Shown: piece by piece, positions 7,703 to 16,190 of the stretch
How positions within the stretch are numbered: the stretch's first letter is position 1
How the letters are laid out: each line of letters begins with the position of its first letter
Assembly (NCBI RefSeq): GCF_004570525.1
Contig: NZ_SPPZ01000008.1
Location: forward strand, 1 to 35,429
Length of the DNA stretch: 35,429 nt
Direction: 5' to 3'
DNA from: Streptococcus sp. WM07
Lineage (GTDB): Bacteria > Bacillota > Bacilli > Lactobacillales > Streptococcaceae
Notes under the pieces: model-generated
Database searches by the model: none
What the model saw: the letters and a program-made list of their open reading frames with translations, nothing else
Told to the model about the DNA's origin: nothing
Made by a program: the position numbers and the translations under genes

Positions 7703-9070
7703 ATGTCTGAAGATAAGTTGCGAATTTTTGAGGAAGACGCCATTATTCAAGAGTACTTTGAAAAATTAAAAGTATTGGTTTCCAAGAAATCTATTTTTGC
7801 TCAGCAAATAGGGCTTTTGGATGTTGCAAGTCTTTTGCGAGAATATTTTTATGAAGCAGGAGCGGATGAGGTTGTTTTGGACGCTTCTTATGCAGCGCCT
7901 TTTGTGATGGCTAAGTTTTTATCGAATCGACCTGATGCTAAGACCTTAATTTTTTATAATCATTACGATACAGTTCCTGCGGATGGAGATCAGATTTGGA
8001 CTGGGAAGCCATTTGAAGTTAGTGTGCGGGATGGTTTTATCTATGGTCGCGGTGTTGATGATGATAAGGGGCATATCACAGCTCGTCTCTCTGCCCTCAA
8101 GAAGTACCAAGCGGAGTCTGGTGGTAGTCTTCCGGTCAATGTGATTTTTATTGTTGAAGGTGCAGAAGAGTCAGCTTCTGTCGATTTGGAGCGCTATTTA
8201 GACAAGTACAAAACAGACTTAGTTGGGGCAGATTTGTTAGTCTGGGAGCAAGGGCATCGGAATCAACTACACCAGTTAGAGATAGCGGGTGGTAACAAGG
8301 GGATTGTGACCTTTGATCTCCAGGTGGATTCCGCAGCCTTGGATATCCATTCTTCCTATGGAGGGGTCATCGATTCTGCTTCCTGGTATTTGGTATCAGC
8401 TCTTCATTCGATGAGAGCGACTGATGGTCGTATCTTGATTGATGGCATTTATGATCAGGTTCGAGAGCCGAATGAACGAGAATTGGCTTTGGTTGAGTCA
8501 CATGCCTTAGCCAATCCGGCGTCAGTTACAGAGCTTTATGGCTTGACTTTGCCAGTTTTAGTGGAAGAGCGTCGTGAGTTTTTAAAACGTCTTTATTTTG
8601 AACCTTCTATCACTATTGAAGGACTTTCCACGGGTTACTTGGGTCAAGGAGTTAAAACAATTATTCCAGCTCAAGCCCAAGCTAAAATGGAAGTTCGTTT
8701 AGTTCCTGGTTTAGATCCGTATGATGTATTGGAGAAAATCCGATTACATTTGGCAAAACATGGTTTTGAACAGGTTCGAGTTGCCTTTACCTTAGGTGAG
8801 AAGAGCTATCGCAGTGATATGTCAGCACCGTCAATCCTCAGAGTTATTGAGTTGGCAGAGCAATTAACTCCAGAAGGAGTCGCAGTTTTACCGACCTCAC
8901 CAGGGACAGGACCAATGCACACGGTATTTGAAACTTTAGAGGTGCCAATTGCAGGCTTCGGAATGGGGAATGCGAATAGTCGCGATCATGCTGGGGATGA
9001 AAATGTTAGCATTGCCGACTATGTCAGTCATGTGGAACTCGTTCAGGCCTTGATTGCAAGTTATGAATAA
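7703..9070 (+). CDS. M20 family metallopeptidase / dipeptidase
   Basis: The start at 7703 is preferred because the ribosome-binding site GAAGGG ends one base before the other ATG at 7697; from 7703 the spacing is seven. The protein has 455 aa. It carries the M20 zinc-site pattern: H87-Y-D89 in FYNHYDTVPA, a GRGVDDDKG motif with D119-D121, the acidic pair E155/E156 in EGAEESAS, and a late His in NSRDHAGDE. A dimerisation lid domain should lie at about 200-330. The family hydrolyses dipeptides or N-acyl amino acids in the cytosol; there is no signal peptide. The exact substrate cannot be read from sequence. A terminator follows. Confidence 0.88.
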   Translation: MSEDKLRIFEEDAIIQEYFEKLKVLVSKKSIFAQQIGLLDVASLLREYFYEAGADEVVLDASYAAPFVMAKFLSNRPDAKTLIFYNHYDTVPADGDQIWTGKPFEVSVRDGFIYGRGVDDDKGHITARLSALKKYQAESGGSLPVNVIFIVEGAEESASVDLERYLDKYKTDLVGADLLVWEQGHRNQLHQLEIAGGNKGIVTFDLQVDSAALDIHSSYGGVIDSASWYLVSALHSMRATDGRILIDGIYDQVREPNERELALVESHALANPASVTELYGLTLPVLVEERREFLKRLYFEPSITIEGLSTGYLGQGVKTIIPAQAQAKMEVRLVPGLDPYDVLEKIRLHLAKHGFEQVRVAFTLGEKSYRSDMSAPSILRVIELAEQLTPEGVAVLPTSPGTGPMHTVFETLEVPIAGFGMGNANSRDHAGDENVSIADYVSHVELVQALIASYE

Positions 9071-9075
9071 AAGGC

Positions 9076-9097
9076 AGGTGGCTTAGGCCGCCTTTTT
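9076..9097 (+). terminator. Terminator after the M20 peptidase gene
   Basis: AGGTGGC pairs with GCCGCCT (one G-U pair), with a TTAG loop and five T. Confidence 0.75.
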
Positions 9098-9106
9098 GAA
9101 AGAAAG

Positions 9107-9546
9107 ATGATACGAAAAGCAAGTACTGAGGATTTGGATAAGATAGTCGCTATTTGGTTGGCAACGAATTTGGAGGCTCATGAATTTATTGAGGCTTCCT
9201 ATTGGCAGGACCAGCTTTTACATGTTGCTCAAGCTATAGATGTAGCTGAAGTTTATGTGGCTGAGGACTTTGGATTTATTCAGGGATTTATTGGCCTCCA
9301 AGGCTCCTATGTGGCTGGTTTGTTTGTGGCTCAGGAATTTCAAGGACAAGGGGTGGGGAGCCAGCTCTTAAGTTTTGCGAAAGAGAAGCGGTCGCCCTTA
9401 TCCCTTTCTGTTTTTGAAAAAATGAAAAAGCAATAACATTCTATGAAAAGCAAGGATTTCAAGTTGTAAAAAGAGATATGGATCCTGCAACGGGGCAGGA
9501 ACAAGTTTGGATGTCCTATGAGAAAATAGATAAAAATGGAGAATAA
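9107..9546 (+). pseudogene. Frameshifted GNAT family N-acetyltransferase
   Basis: The first frame (9107-9436) encodes the N-terminal strands and the acetyl-CoA loop of a GNAT enzyme (FQGQGVGSQLL). It then stops early after SVFEKMKKQ. A second frame continues with ITFYEKQGFQVV and ends at 9546; this is the usual GNAT C-terminus (an ...AITFYEKQGF... strand). Adding one A to the run of six A at 9417-9422 joins the two into about 146 aa. GNAT proteins acetylate small molecules or protein termini; the substrate is not known. The break is a single homopolymer deletion, so a sequencing error or reversible slippage is as likely as true loss. The next gene starts six bases after the end. Confidence 0.8.
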
Positions 9547-9551
9547 AGAAC

Positions 9552-10589
9552 ATGAAATTAGCAGTTTATGCAAAACCAGGTCAAGTAGGCCTTGTAGAGA
9601 GTGAGAAGCCTCAGATTGAGGATAGTCAAGATGCGATTATTCGAATTGTGAGAACTTGTGTCTGTGGTTCTGATTTATGGCGTTATCGAGATGAGACGAT
9701 GCAGCCTGGAACTCGGAATTCAGGTCATGAGGCGATTGGTATTGTTGAAGAGGTTGGTTCTGATATTACAACCGTAAAACCAGGAGATTTTGTGATTGCT
9801 CCGTTTACCCATGGTTGTGGGAATTGTGATGCCTGCCGTGCTGGATTTGATGGGACATGTGATCACCATATTGGAGATAACTGGTCTGGTGGTGTTCAAG
9901 CAGAATATATTCGATTTCAATATGCGAATTGGGCTTTGGTGAAAATTCCAGGTCAGCCTTCAGATTATTCAGAAGGTATGCTTAAATCTCTATTAGCCTT
10001 AGCGGATGTGATGCCGACTGGTTACCATGCGGCGCGTGTGGCCAATGTGAAACCAGGAGACAAAGTCGTTGTTATTGGAGATGGTGCTGTAGGTCAATGT
10101 GCGGTAATTGCAGCTCGAATGCTTGGGGCGTCGCAAATTATCATGATGAGCCGTCATGCAGATCGGCAGGCTTTGGCACTTGAATTTGGCGCAACGGCAA
10201 TTGTTGCGGAGCGAGGTGCAGAAGGAATTGCTAAGGTTCGAGAGATTTTAGGTGGTGGAGCAGATGCTGCCTTGGAATGTGTTGGAACGGAAGCATCGAT
10301 TGACCAGGCTCTAGGTGTTTTGCATAATGGAGGTCGAATTGGTTATGTGGGGGTTCCCCATTATGACAAGCATTCCTTGGGTTCGACTTTTGCCCAAAAT
10401 ATCACCATTGGAGGGGGTGCAGCCTCCGTCACAACATATAATAAACAGGTGCTTTTAAAGGCAGTTTTAGATGGTGCGATCAATCCAGGAAAAGTCTTTA
10501 CAACATCTTATCCTTTGGAAGAGATTGATCAAGCTTATCAGGATATGGATCAGCGGAAGTCTATCAAGTCTCTCTTAATCTTGGAGTAG
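9552..10589 (+). CDS. Zinc-dependent alcohol dehydrogenase
   Basis: A 345-aa medium-chain dehydrogenase. The catalytic zinc ligands are visible as C38 (CVCGSD) and H59-E60 (GHE). The structural zinc loop has C89, C92, C95 and C103 (CGNCDACRAGFDGTC). The Rossmann fold begins at VIGDGAVGQCA near residue 173. It should oxidise an alcohol or reduce an aldehyde with NAD(P) in the cytosol. GGAG at 9538-9541 sits ahead of the start. It lies directly behind the broken acetyltransferase gene and may share its transcript. A hairpin about 110 bp downstream could end transcription. The substrate cannot be assigned. Confidence 0.9.
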   Translation: MKLAVYAKPGQVGLVESEKPQIEDSQDAIIRIVRTCVCGSDLWRYRDETMQPGTRNSGHEAIGIVEEVGSDITTVKPGDFVIAPFTHGCGNCDACRAGFDGTCDHHIGDNWSGGVQAEYIRFQYANWALVKIPGQPSDYSEGMLKSLLALADVMPTGYHAARVANVKPGDKVVVIGDGAVGQCAVIAARMLGASQIIMMSRHADRQALALEFGATAIVAERGAEGIAKVREILGGGADAALECVGTEASIDQALGVLHNGGRIGYVGVPHYDKHSLGSTFAQNITIGGGAASVTTYNKQVLLKAVLDGAINPGKVFTTSYPLEEIDQAYQDMDQRKSIKSLLILE

Positions 10590-10929
10590 AGAATGAGTCG
10601 GGAGAGCGGGCAAGGATTTAGTGAAGTCTAGCTGGAGCTCATAGTCCTGCCCTATATAGCAAGCTGTATTAAAGAATGAATATTGAGCAACAAGGAGACT
10701 GGAACTTTTAACCAGTCTCTTTGTCATACCGCAAGAATCGGTAGTTTTTAGAAGTTCCCTTAACATGAAAACTAGAATTGTAGCTAGTTATACGCATCAT
10801 TCTGCTTTGAAAAGTTGAATATTCAGCTAATGATGGGAAGCTATAAATTGAAATTCACTTGCTTCCTAGATTTGAACCTGTTTTTCAAATTTCCGAGACT
10901 AATTTGACTCTACTAGAAAATCTACATCC
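10590..10929. other. Intergenic stretch, gene-free
   Basis: Apart from the hairpin at 10695-10719 and the promoter region at its right end, I see no gene, RNA or mobile-element signature here. A short minus-strand reading frame crosses the hairpin and shows no recognisable motif. Confidence 0.5.
10695..10722 (+). terminator. Probable terminator after the alcohol dehydrogenase
   Basis: GAGACTGG and CCAGTCTC form a perfect 8-bp stem with a 9-nt loop, followed by only a short T-run. Confidence 0.6.
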
Positions 10930-10958
10930 TTGAATTTTAAGGGGGCTTCCTATAAAAT
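10930..10958 (+). promoter_or_regulatory. Promoter of the bta/glycosyltransferase cluster
   Basis: -35 TTGAAT (10930-10935), 17-bp spacer, -10 TAAAAT (10953-10958). A near-palindrome CCTTGAATTTTAAGG (10928-10942) overlaps the -35 and could bind a regulator. Confidence 0.65.
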
Positions 10959-10982
10959 AGAAGAAAAAGAAGGGGAAGACAA

Positions 10983-11333
10983 ATGGATTTTAAGCAGGCA
11001 GTGGCTCATTTTAAACAGATGCTGACCAAAGAGGTGGAGGATAAGATTGCCTCTGGTGAAAAATTGGTGCTCTTTATTGGACGGGAATCTTGTCCATATT
11101 CTCGATTTTTTGCTCCCAAATTAGCACAAGTACAAGCAGAACAGCAATTGGAGGTCGCTTTTTTAGACAGTGAAAATTTAGCGGACTGGCATGATTTACA
11201 AGCTTTTAGAGCAAAGTATCAAATTGTGACAGTACCGGGATTATTAGTAGCCGAGGATCAACAAGTTGCAGTCATTTGTGACTCATCCTTGTCACCGGAA
11301 GCTATAGCTGCTTTCATTTGTACGAAAAACTAG
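10983..11333 (+). CDS. bta: Thioredoxin-like bacteriocin-accessory-type protein (CxxS)
   Basis: A 116-aa thioredoxin-fold protein without signal peptide. It matches streptococcal proteins annotated as bacteriocin transport accessory protein (Bta): LVLFIGRESCPYS at 28-40, LQAFRAKYQIVTVPG with the cis-Pro loop, and the CDSS motif near the C-terminus. The active site is C37-P-Y-S40, so the second cysteine of a CxxC pair is missing; a dithiol oxidoreductase reaction is therefore unlikely, while a monothiol or binding role remains possible. It has its own promoter and AGGGGAAG binding site. Its stop codon overlaps the ribosome-binding site of the first glycosyltransferase, so it heads that transcript. 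No bacteriocin gene is seen nearby, and the adhesin contains no cysteine. Confidence 0.78.
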   Translation: MDFKQAVAHFKQMLTKEVEDKIASGEKLVLFIGRESCPYSRFFAPKLAQVQAEQQLEVAFLDSENLADWHDLQAFRAKYQIVTVPGLLVAEDQQVAVICDSSLSPEAIAAFICTKN

Positions 11334-11344
11334 GAGGAACTTAT

Positions 11345-12220
11345 TTGGAAAAGGTAAGTATTATTATTCCAGTTTATAATGCAGAGAAGTATCTTCGCGA
11401 GTGTGTTGAAAGTGTTTGTAATCAGAGTTATCAAAATCTGGAGATTCTCTTGATTAATGATGCTTCCAAGGATTCGTCAGCACTATTGATTGAACAGTTG
11501 AAATTGAAAGATTCCCGGATTAAGGCTATCCATAAGTCTCAGAATGAAGGAGTTGGGGCAGCTCGCAACACTGGACTAGATATGGCTCAAGGCGAGTACA
11601 TTCTGTTTATTGACCAAGACGATTGGATAGACTCAAATCATATTGCAGATTTAGTGGAGTTATTGGAACGGACACAGGCTGATATTGCTATTGCGAATTT
11701 CACTCGTTATTATATGGATGAAGAACGGTATGAAATTCATATTGCAGATCAGGACTACTATGAGTTGGAGTTAACACCTAAGGAATGGTTCCGTTATCAG
11801 TATGGACAACCACACAATCTTAGCAGTTGTTTTACAGTTCCCTGGGGAAAACTGTATAAAAAGTCCTTATTTGAAAACTTTTTATACTATACAGGGCGAT
11901 TTGGTGAAGATGATCGAGGTACTTGGAAACTTTATTTGCTCAGTGAGAAGATCGCTTACATGCATCGGGCTAGTCTAGTCTATCGGGTTAATGAGAGCAG
12001 TATGACTCAGACTGCTGAGAAAGTAGAGATTTTTTCTGTAGAGCCTGTTTTAGAACGGATAGCTGTACTGGCTATGTTGGGGTTTGATATATCCCAAGAA
12101 GTAGCAGCTTTTAAGTGGAGAGCTCAGGTTAATCGTGATGCCAAACTGTTAGCAGGTGATATTGAAGCCTATAGAGACTTAGAGTTGAAATTGAAATTAT
12201 TGGAAAACGATACAAAATGA
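11345..12220 (+). CDS. GT2 family glycosyltransferase, first of the adhesin cluster
   Basis: The TTG at 11345 is chosen as start: AGGAGG at 11332-11337 sits seven bases before it, and the resulting N-terminus [13 protein letters not shown] matches that of the later paralogue at 14964. The protein has 291 aa with a GT-A fold: nucleotide-binding strand [16 protein letters not shown] in place of the usual NDGS, and the metal-binding motif D90-Q-D92-D93. The second half has [11 protein letters not shown] and [12 protein letters not shown]. It is a cytosolic enzyme expected to add a sugar to the glycan on the serine-rich adhesin. The specific sugar cannot be told. It overlaps the next gene by four bases. 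Confidence 0.86.
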   Translation: MEKVSIIIPVYNAEKYLRECVESVCNQSYQNLEILLINDASKDSSALLIEQLKLKDSRIKAIHKSQNEGVGAARNTGLDMAQGEYILFIDQDDWIDSNHIADLVELLERTQADIAIANFTRYYMDEERYEIHIADQDYYELELTPKEWFRYQYGQPHNLSSCFTVPWGKLYKKSLFENFLYYTGRFGEDDRGTWKLYLLSEKIAYMHRASLVYRVNESSMTQTAEKVEIFSVEPVLERIAVLAMLGFDISQEVAAFKWRAQVNRDAKLLAGDIEAYRDLELKLKLLENDTK

Positions 12221-13209
12221 GAGTCTATATTACAAATTTGAATGGACAGGCAGCACAAAGTACAGCTCAAATTGCCCAGAATATGGTAACGGATATTGCT
12301 TTAGATTTAGGATACCGAGAACTGGGAATCTATGCTTACAATATACATTCAGATACGTCTAGTGAACTGAGCAAGCGTTTAGATGGCATTGTAGCAGGTC
12401 TACGACATGGAGATGTCGTGATTTTTCAAACTCCTACCTGGAACACTACGGATTTTGATGAGAGATTTATGAATAAATTAAAAGCTTACCACATTAAGGT
12501 TGTAATTTTTATTCATGATATGGTTCCTTTAATGTTTGCAGGGAATTATTATTTGATGGAGCGAACGATTGCTTATTACAATAAAGCGGACGTTATTATC
12601 GCACCAAGTCAAAAAATGCTAGATGTTCTACGTGCCCACGGCTTAACGGTTCAAAAAACAGTAATCCAGGGAATGTGGGATCATCCAACCGAGTCTTATC
12701 AAGCAGAAGCTCATTTTAAAAAGGAAATTCATTTTCCAGGTTCTCCTGAACGTTTTTCCTTTGTCAAGGAATGGCAGTACACGATTCCGCTAAATCTGTA
12801 TACCTGGCATCAGTTACCCCTACCTGAACAGGTGAATTATAAAGGGTATAAACCGGATCAAGAACTACTAATGGAGTTATCCCATGGTGGCTTTGGCTTG
12901 GTTTGGATGGATGATCATGATAAGGATTACCAAACTCTTTATTGTCCTTATAAATTGGGGACATTTTTAGCCGCAGGGATTCCAGTAATTGTTCAAAAGG
13001 GAATTGCTAACCAGGACATTATTAAGCATAATAACCTTGGTTTTGTAGTGGAAAGTATCGAAGAAGCGGTGGAGCGAATTCAATCCTTATCAGAAGTGGA
13101 GTATGGGCAGATGGTAGAGTGCGTTCGAACCTTTAACCCTCTTATCAGACAGGGATTTTTTAGCCGTCGTCTTTTGACAGAGGCTGTTTTTCAAGCCTTG
13201 TGTCAGTAA
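12217..13209 (+). CDS. gtf3: Gtf3/Nss glucosyltransferase of the SRRP glycan
   Basis: A 330-aa protein closely resembling Gtf3 (Nss) of Fap1-type loci: [15 protein letters not shown] near 31, [18 protein letters not shown] near 51, [12 protein letters not shown] near 95, and [19 protein letters not shown] near 242. In the known system Gtf3 transfers glucose from UDP-glucose to the GlcNAc that GtfA/GtfB placed on the adhesin. It has two Rossmann-like halves and works as a tetramer in the cytosol. The start overlaps the upstream gene (ATGA). The downstream gene starts eight bases after its stop. Confidence 0.93.
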   Translation: MRVYITNLNGQAAQSTAQIAQNMVTDIALDLGYRELGIYAYNIHSDTSSELSKRLDGIVAGLRHGDVVIFQTPTWNTTDFDERFMNKLKAYHIKVVIFIHDMVPLMFAGNYYLMERTIAYYNKADVIIAPSQKMLDVLRAHGLTVQKTVIQGMWDHPTESYQAEAHFKKEIHFPGSPERFSFVKEWQYTIPLNLYTWHQLPLPEQVNYKGYKPDQELLMELSHGGFGLVWMDDHDKDYQTLYCPYKLGTFLAAGIPVIVQKGIANQDIIKHNNLGFVVESIEEAVERIQSLSEVEYGQMVECVRTFNPLIRQGFFSRRLLTEAVFQALCQ

Positions 13210-13217
13210 GGAGTATT

Positions 13218-14963
13218 ATGAAGAATTTAGCATCGATTCAAGTAGGATCTATTTTAGAGACTCTTCAGCTTATCCAGGAGCATGGAGCATCCGTTGCTCG
13301 TTTCGGAGATGGCGAAGTAGATATGATGACAGGGTCTAACATTCCCTATCAAGACTATGATCCTGATTTGGCTCAAGCTCTTTTAGAAATTCTACAGACA
13401 CCAAGTACTTCTAATTTTTTAGTTTGTTTACCGGATGTATTTCAAAATATGGAGCGTTATAATGGCAATGCTACTCGTTTCTGGAATCAGCATTTTGCTA
13501 GATATCAAGATTTTTATCGAGAATATTGTCATTCACCATGGTATGGATCGACATTTATTTCGAGACCTTATATTGATTTGGTTGATAAAAGTCAAGCAGT
13601 AGGCTTCTTTGAGGCTTTGAAAGACGTGTGGAAAGGGCGAGATTTGTTAATCGTAGAGGGTGAAACGTCTCGCTCGGGTGTTGGCAATGACCTTTTTGCA
13701 GATGCTCAGTCGATTGAACGGGTTATTTGTCCTTCACGAAATGCTTTTGCTTATTATGAAGAAATTCTACATACTGTGCGTCAGAAAGCGGGCAATCGCC
13801 TTATTTTGTTGATGTTGGGGCCGACAGCTAAGGTTTTGGCACGAGATTTGAGCAAGGCTGGCTATCAAGCGATTGATTTGGGGCATATTGATTCAGAATA
13901 TGAATGGTTTCAGATGGGTGCAACTTACAAGGTGAAGTTATCCCATAAGCATACAGCAGAGTTTAATTACGATGAGGAGATCGATCTGGAGCATGATGTG
14001 GAGTATGTCCATCAAATTGTGGCTCGAGTTGGAGTGGAGGAGGAAGTAACTGTGATCACTGAAGCGGATAACATCGAAGCAACGGGTTTGATTTCGATTA
14101 TTGTTCCTGTCTATAATGTAGCGCCATATCTCCATCGTTGCTTAGATTCTATTGTGAAGCAAACCTATAGCTATTTTGAAGTGCTATTGATTAATGATGG
14201 TTCGACAGATGGTAGTGTAGCTATTTGTCAAGAGTACGTGGATAAAGACTCCCGTATTCGATTAGTGCATCAAGAAAACCAGGGGCCTTCTGCCGCAAGA
14301 AATCTAGGGATTAGCTTAGCAAAAGGAGAATATGTAACCTTTATTGACTCAGATGATTTTGTGGAAGCTACTTATTTGGAACTTTTGCACAAGGCCTTGG
14401 TGACCAATCGTTCAGATATTTCTGTTTGTAATTTCACGTCTTTTAATGAAGAACGTCAAGCATTTCTATTTTCGATTACTTCTGAGATGTATTTTGAAGA
14501 AACTTATAGTGTTCAGGAGTGGTTACGTCAAGAAAATCAGGGACGACATAATTTACATTTGGTATTCACCTTTTCACCGATGAAACTCTTTAAGCGTTCC
14601 TTGTGGGAAGGTACTGCTTATCCATTAGGGCGCCTACGAGAAGATGATGCGACCATTTATAAAACGTATTTAAAAGCGAAAAGGATTACCTTCATCAATC
14701 AACCTCTTTATTACTACTCTCAGAGTCCTACTGGTTTGTCACGAAATGTGATGCGAGAGGATATTGTGAGTATGGTTTCCATTGCTGAGGAGCGAATCGC
14801 CCTATTACTGGCTCTAGGCTATGATGTTACTGAACATTTGGATTCCTACATTAAACGTTTGAAGAAGTGCAGGGACGATGCTTTATCTAGTGGGCAAATT
14901 GAGGTGTATCAGCATTTGCAAAATAAACTTGATTTAATTAACAATCATCAGAAAGAGGTCTAA
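13218..14963 (+). CDS. dGT1: DUF1792 (GT-D) / GT-A bifunctional glycosyltransferase, dGT1-like
   Basis: 581 aa from the ATG at 13218, which has AAGGAG upstream; the in-frame TTG earlier lies inside gtf3. Residues 1 to about 275 form the DUF1792 domain (GT-D fold), with RFGDGEVDMM at 28-37 and WYGSTFISRPYID near 107. In S. parasanguinis this domain adds glucose as the third sugar on Fap1. Residues about 290-581 form a GT-A domain with ISIIVPVYNVAPYL, LINDGSTDGS and the metal motif D377-S-D379-D380. The two domains may each add one sugar. The GT-A half is a paralogue of the two separate GT2 genes in this cluster. It ends directly against the next start (TAA-ATG). Confidence 0.9.
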   Translation: MKNLASIQVGSILETLQLIQEHGASVARFGDGEVDMMTGSNIPYQDYDPDLAQALLEILQTPSTSNFLVCLPDVFQNMERYNGNATRFWNQHFARYQDFYREYCHSPWYGSTFISRPYIDLVDKSQAVGFFEALKDVWKGRDLLIVEGETSRSGVGNDLFADAQSIERVICPSRNAFAYYEEILHTVRQKAGNRLILLMLGPTAKVLARDLSKAGYQAIDLGHIDSEYEWFQMGATYKVKLSHKHTAEFNYDEEIDLEHDVEYVHQIVARVGVEEEVTVITEADNIEATGLISIIVPVYNVAPYLHRCLDSIVKQTYSYFEVLLINDGSTDGSVAICQEYVDKDSRIRLVHQENQGPSAARNLGISLAKGEYVTFIDSDDFVEATYLELLHKALVTNRSDISVCNFTSFNEERQAFLFSITSEMYFEETYSVQEWLRQENQGRHNLHLVFTFSPMKLFKRSLWEGTAYPLGRLREDDATIYKTYLKAKRITFINQPLYYYSQSPTGLSRNVMREDIVSMVSIAEERIALLLALGYDVTEHLDSYIKRLKKCRDDALSSGQIEVYQHLQNKLDLINNHQKEV

Positions 14964-15839
14964 ATGGAAAAAATAACGGTGATTGTTCCTGTCTTTAATG
15001 CCGGTCCTTATCTCCGACAATGTTTGGATAGTATTGTTCGACAAAGTTATCAGAATCTAGAAATTATCCTAATCAATGATGGATCTACAGATGGTTCTGC
15101 TGCCATCTGTGAGCAGTATCGTCAACAAGATCAACGCATTCGTGTTGTTCATAAAAAACTTGGTGGTGGCGGAGTTGGAGCTGCTCGTAATAGTGCTCTT
15201 CCTTTGATTACAGGTGACTATGTCCTATTTGTAGATAATGATGATTGGCTAGAGGAAACTCATATTGAATATTTGTATCAGGCTTTGAAAGAGACGGATA
15301 GTGATATTTCAATTGCGAATTTTACAGAGTATATCGATGACCGAGGGGCCTATCGTTTTCATTTAACGGAAGAAGATTATTTCCGAGAAACCTATACACC
15401 TGCGGAATGGTTTCAATATCAATATGAAGGACGTTTTTCCTTTAGTCAGGTATTTACAGTTCCCTGGTCTAAATTGTATAAGGCTAGTCTCTTTGAGGGA
15501 ATTATTTATCCAGAAGATGAAAAAGTTGAAGATGATTATACAACTTGGAAATTGTACTTGTTAGCAGATAAAATTGTCTATAGTCATGTAGGAAGTTATG
15601 TTCATCGAAAACGTTCCAGCTCTGTAACCAGTACTGTTGAGTTGGTGTATGTATTTCCTTTACGCAGTATTCAGGAACGTGTGCTGATCTTGTCATTAAT
15701 TGGTTTTGATGTCAAACAGGAATTACGTGCCTATCGTTGGCGATTAGAGCACCATATTGAAACTCTATTGGCAAAAGGGGATATGCAAGACTATCAAAAA
15801 TGTCTTACAACTCTGAAAATCCTGGACAAATGGTCTTAG
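14964..15839 (+). CDS. GT2 family glycosyltransferase, last of the adhesin cluster
   Basis: A 291-aa GT-A enzyme with MEKITVIVPVFNAGPYL, LINDGSTDGSAA and the metal motif D91-N-D93-D94, then PWSKLYKASLF and DDYTTWKLYLLADK. It has the same length as the enzyme at 11345 and parallels it along the whole protein, so the two are duplicates that have diverged. Its binding site GAAAGAGG lies in the end of the upstream gene, and its start abuts that gene's stop, showing coupled translation. It should extend the glycan of the downstream adhesin. The donor and acceptor are not known. A terminator follows about 100 bp later. Confidence 0.87.
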   Translation: MEKITVIVPVFNAGPYLRQCLDSIVRQSYQNLEIILINDGSTDGSAAICEQYRQQDQRIRVVHKKLGGGGVGAARNSALPLITGDYVLFVDNDDWLEETHIEYLYQALKETDSDISIANFTEYIDDRGAYRFHLTEEDYFRETYTPAEWFQYQYEGRFSFSQVFTVPWSKLYKASLFEGIIYPEDEKVEDDYTTWKLYLLADKIVYSHVGSYVHRKRSSSVTSTVELVYVFPLRSIQERVLILSLIGFDVKQELRAYRWRLEHHIETLLAKGDMQDYQKCLTTLKILDKWS

Positions 15840-15945
15840 AGAGAAGATTGGCTTCAAATCTTTTAAAAAGTTTTTAGTTTTTGTAGTAAGTCTCTAGAGA
15901 TTCTATCTTAGCTGCTAAACATATGAATCTATCTACTATAAATAA

Positions 15946-15977
15946 AGAGGTCGAGATTTGAAGTCGGCCTCTTTTTT
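15946..15977 (+). terminator. Terminator of the glycosyltransferase cluster
   Basis: AGAGGTCGA pairs with TCGGCCTCT (one G-U pair), a 9-nt loop and a run of six T. It separates the glycosyltransferase transcript from the adhesin gene. Confidence 0.85.
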
Positions 15978-16086
15978 ATAGGTGTTCCCGTACTAAAAGG
16001 AATGATTGATCCTTGATTTTGGATTCGTGTTCGGAATAAGAATTATTTGTGTGAAAAAGCACGAAGAAATGTTAGTCCTTTCTTGA

Positions 16087-16112
16087 TTTTATAAGAAAAT
16101 TTCCTTATAAAA
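16087..16112. promoter_or_regulatory. 26-bp near-perfect palindrome, candidate operator
   Basis: Arms TTTTATAAG (16087-16095) and CTTATAAAA (16104-16112) are exact reverse complements. The centre contains AAATTT on the same axis; only one pair of the whole 26 bp mismatches. It ends 14 bp before the -35 box of the adhesin promoter. It has no T-run and sits away from any gene end, so an operator is more likely than a terminator. Confidence 0.55.
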
Positions 16113-16126
16113 ATGAGTTGAATTGA

Positions 16127-16155
16127 TTGAAAAATATGAGGCTTAGATATATAAT
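16127..16155 (+). promoter_or_regulatory. Promoter of the serine-rich adhesin gene
   Basis: -35 TTGAAA (16127-16132), exact 17-bp spacer, consensus -10 TATAAT (16150-16155). The expected start is near 16162, giving a leader of about 30 nt before the GTG codon. Confidence 0.85.
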
Positions 16156-16190
16156 AAAGGCATTACATTATTTTGAAAGGTTGTGTGTGA

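Larger units (their letters stand above)
15978..16190 (+). other. Upstream region of the adhesin gene
   Basis: Together with the preceding terminator this makes a gene-free stretch of about 350 bp before the adhesin. It holds the palindrome and promoter listed separately, then a GAAAGG ribosome-binding site at 16175-16180. Nothing else was recognised. Confidence 0.6.

Noticed and set aside
10575-10766. 63-codon minus-strand frame between the dehydrogenase and bta
   Set aside because: It runs through a terminator hairpin and overlaps the dehydrogenase end; no recognisable motif.
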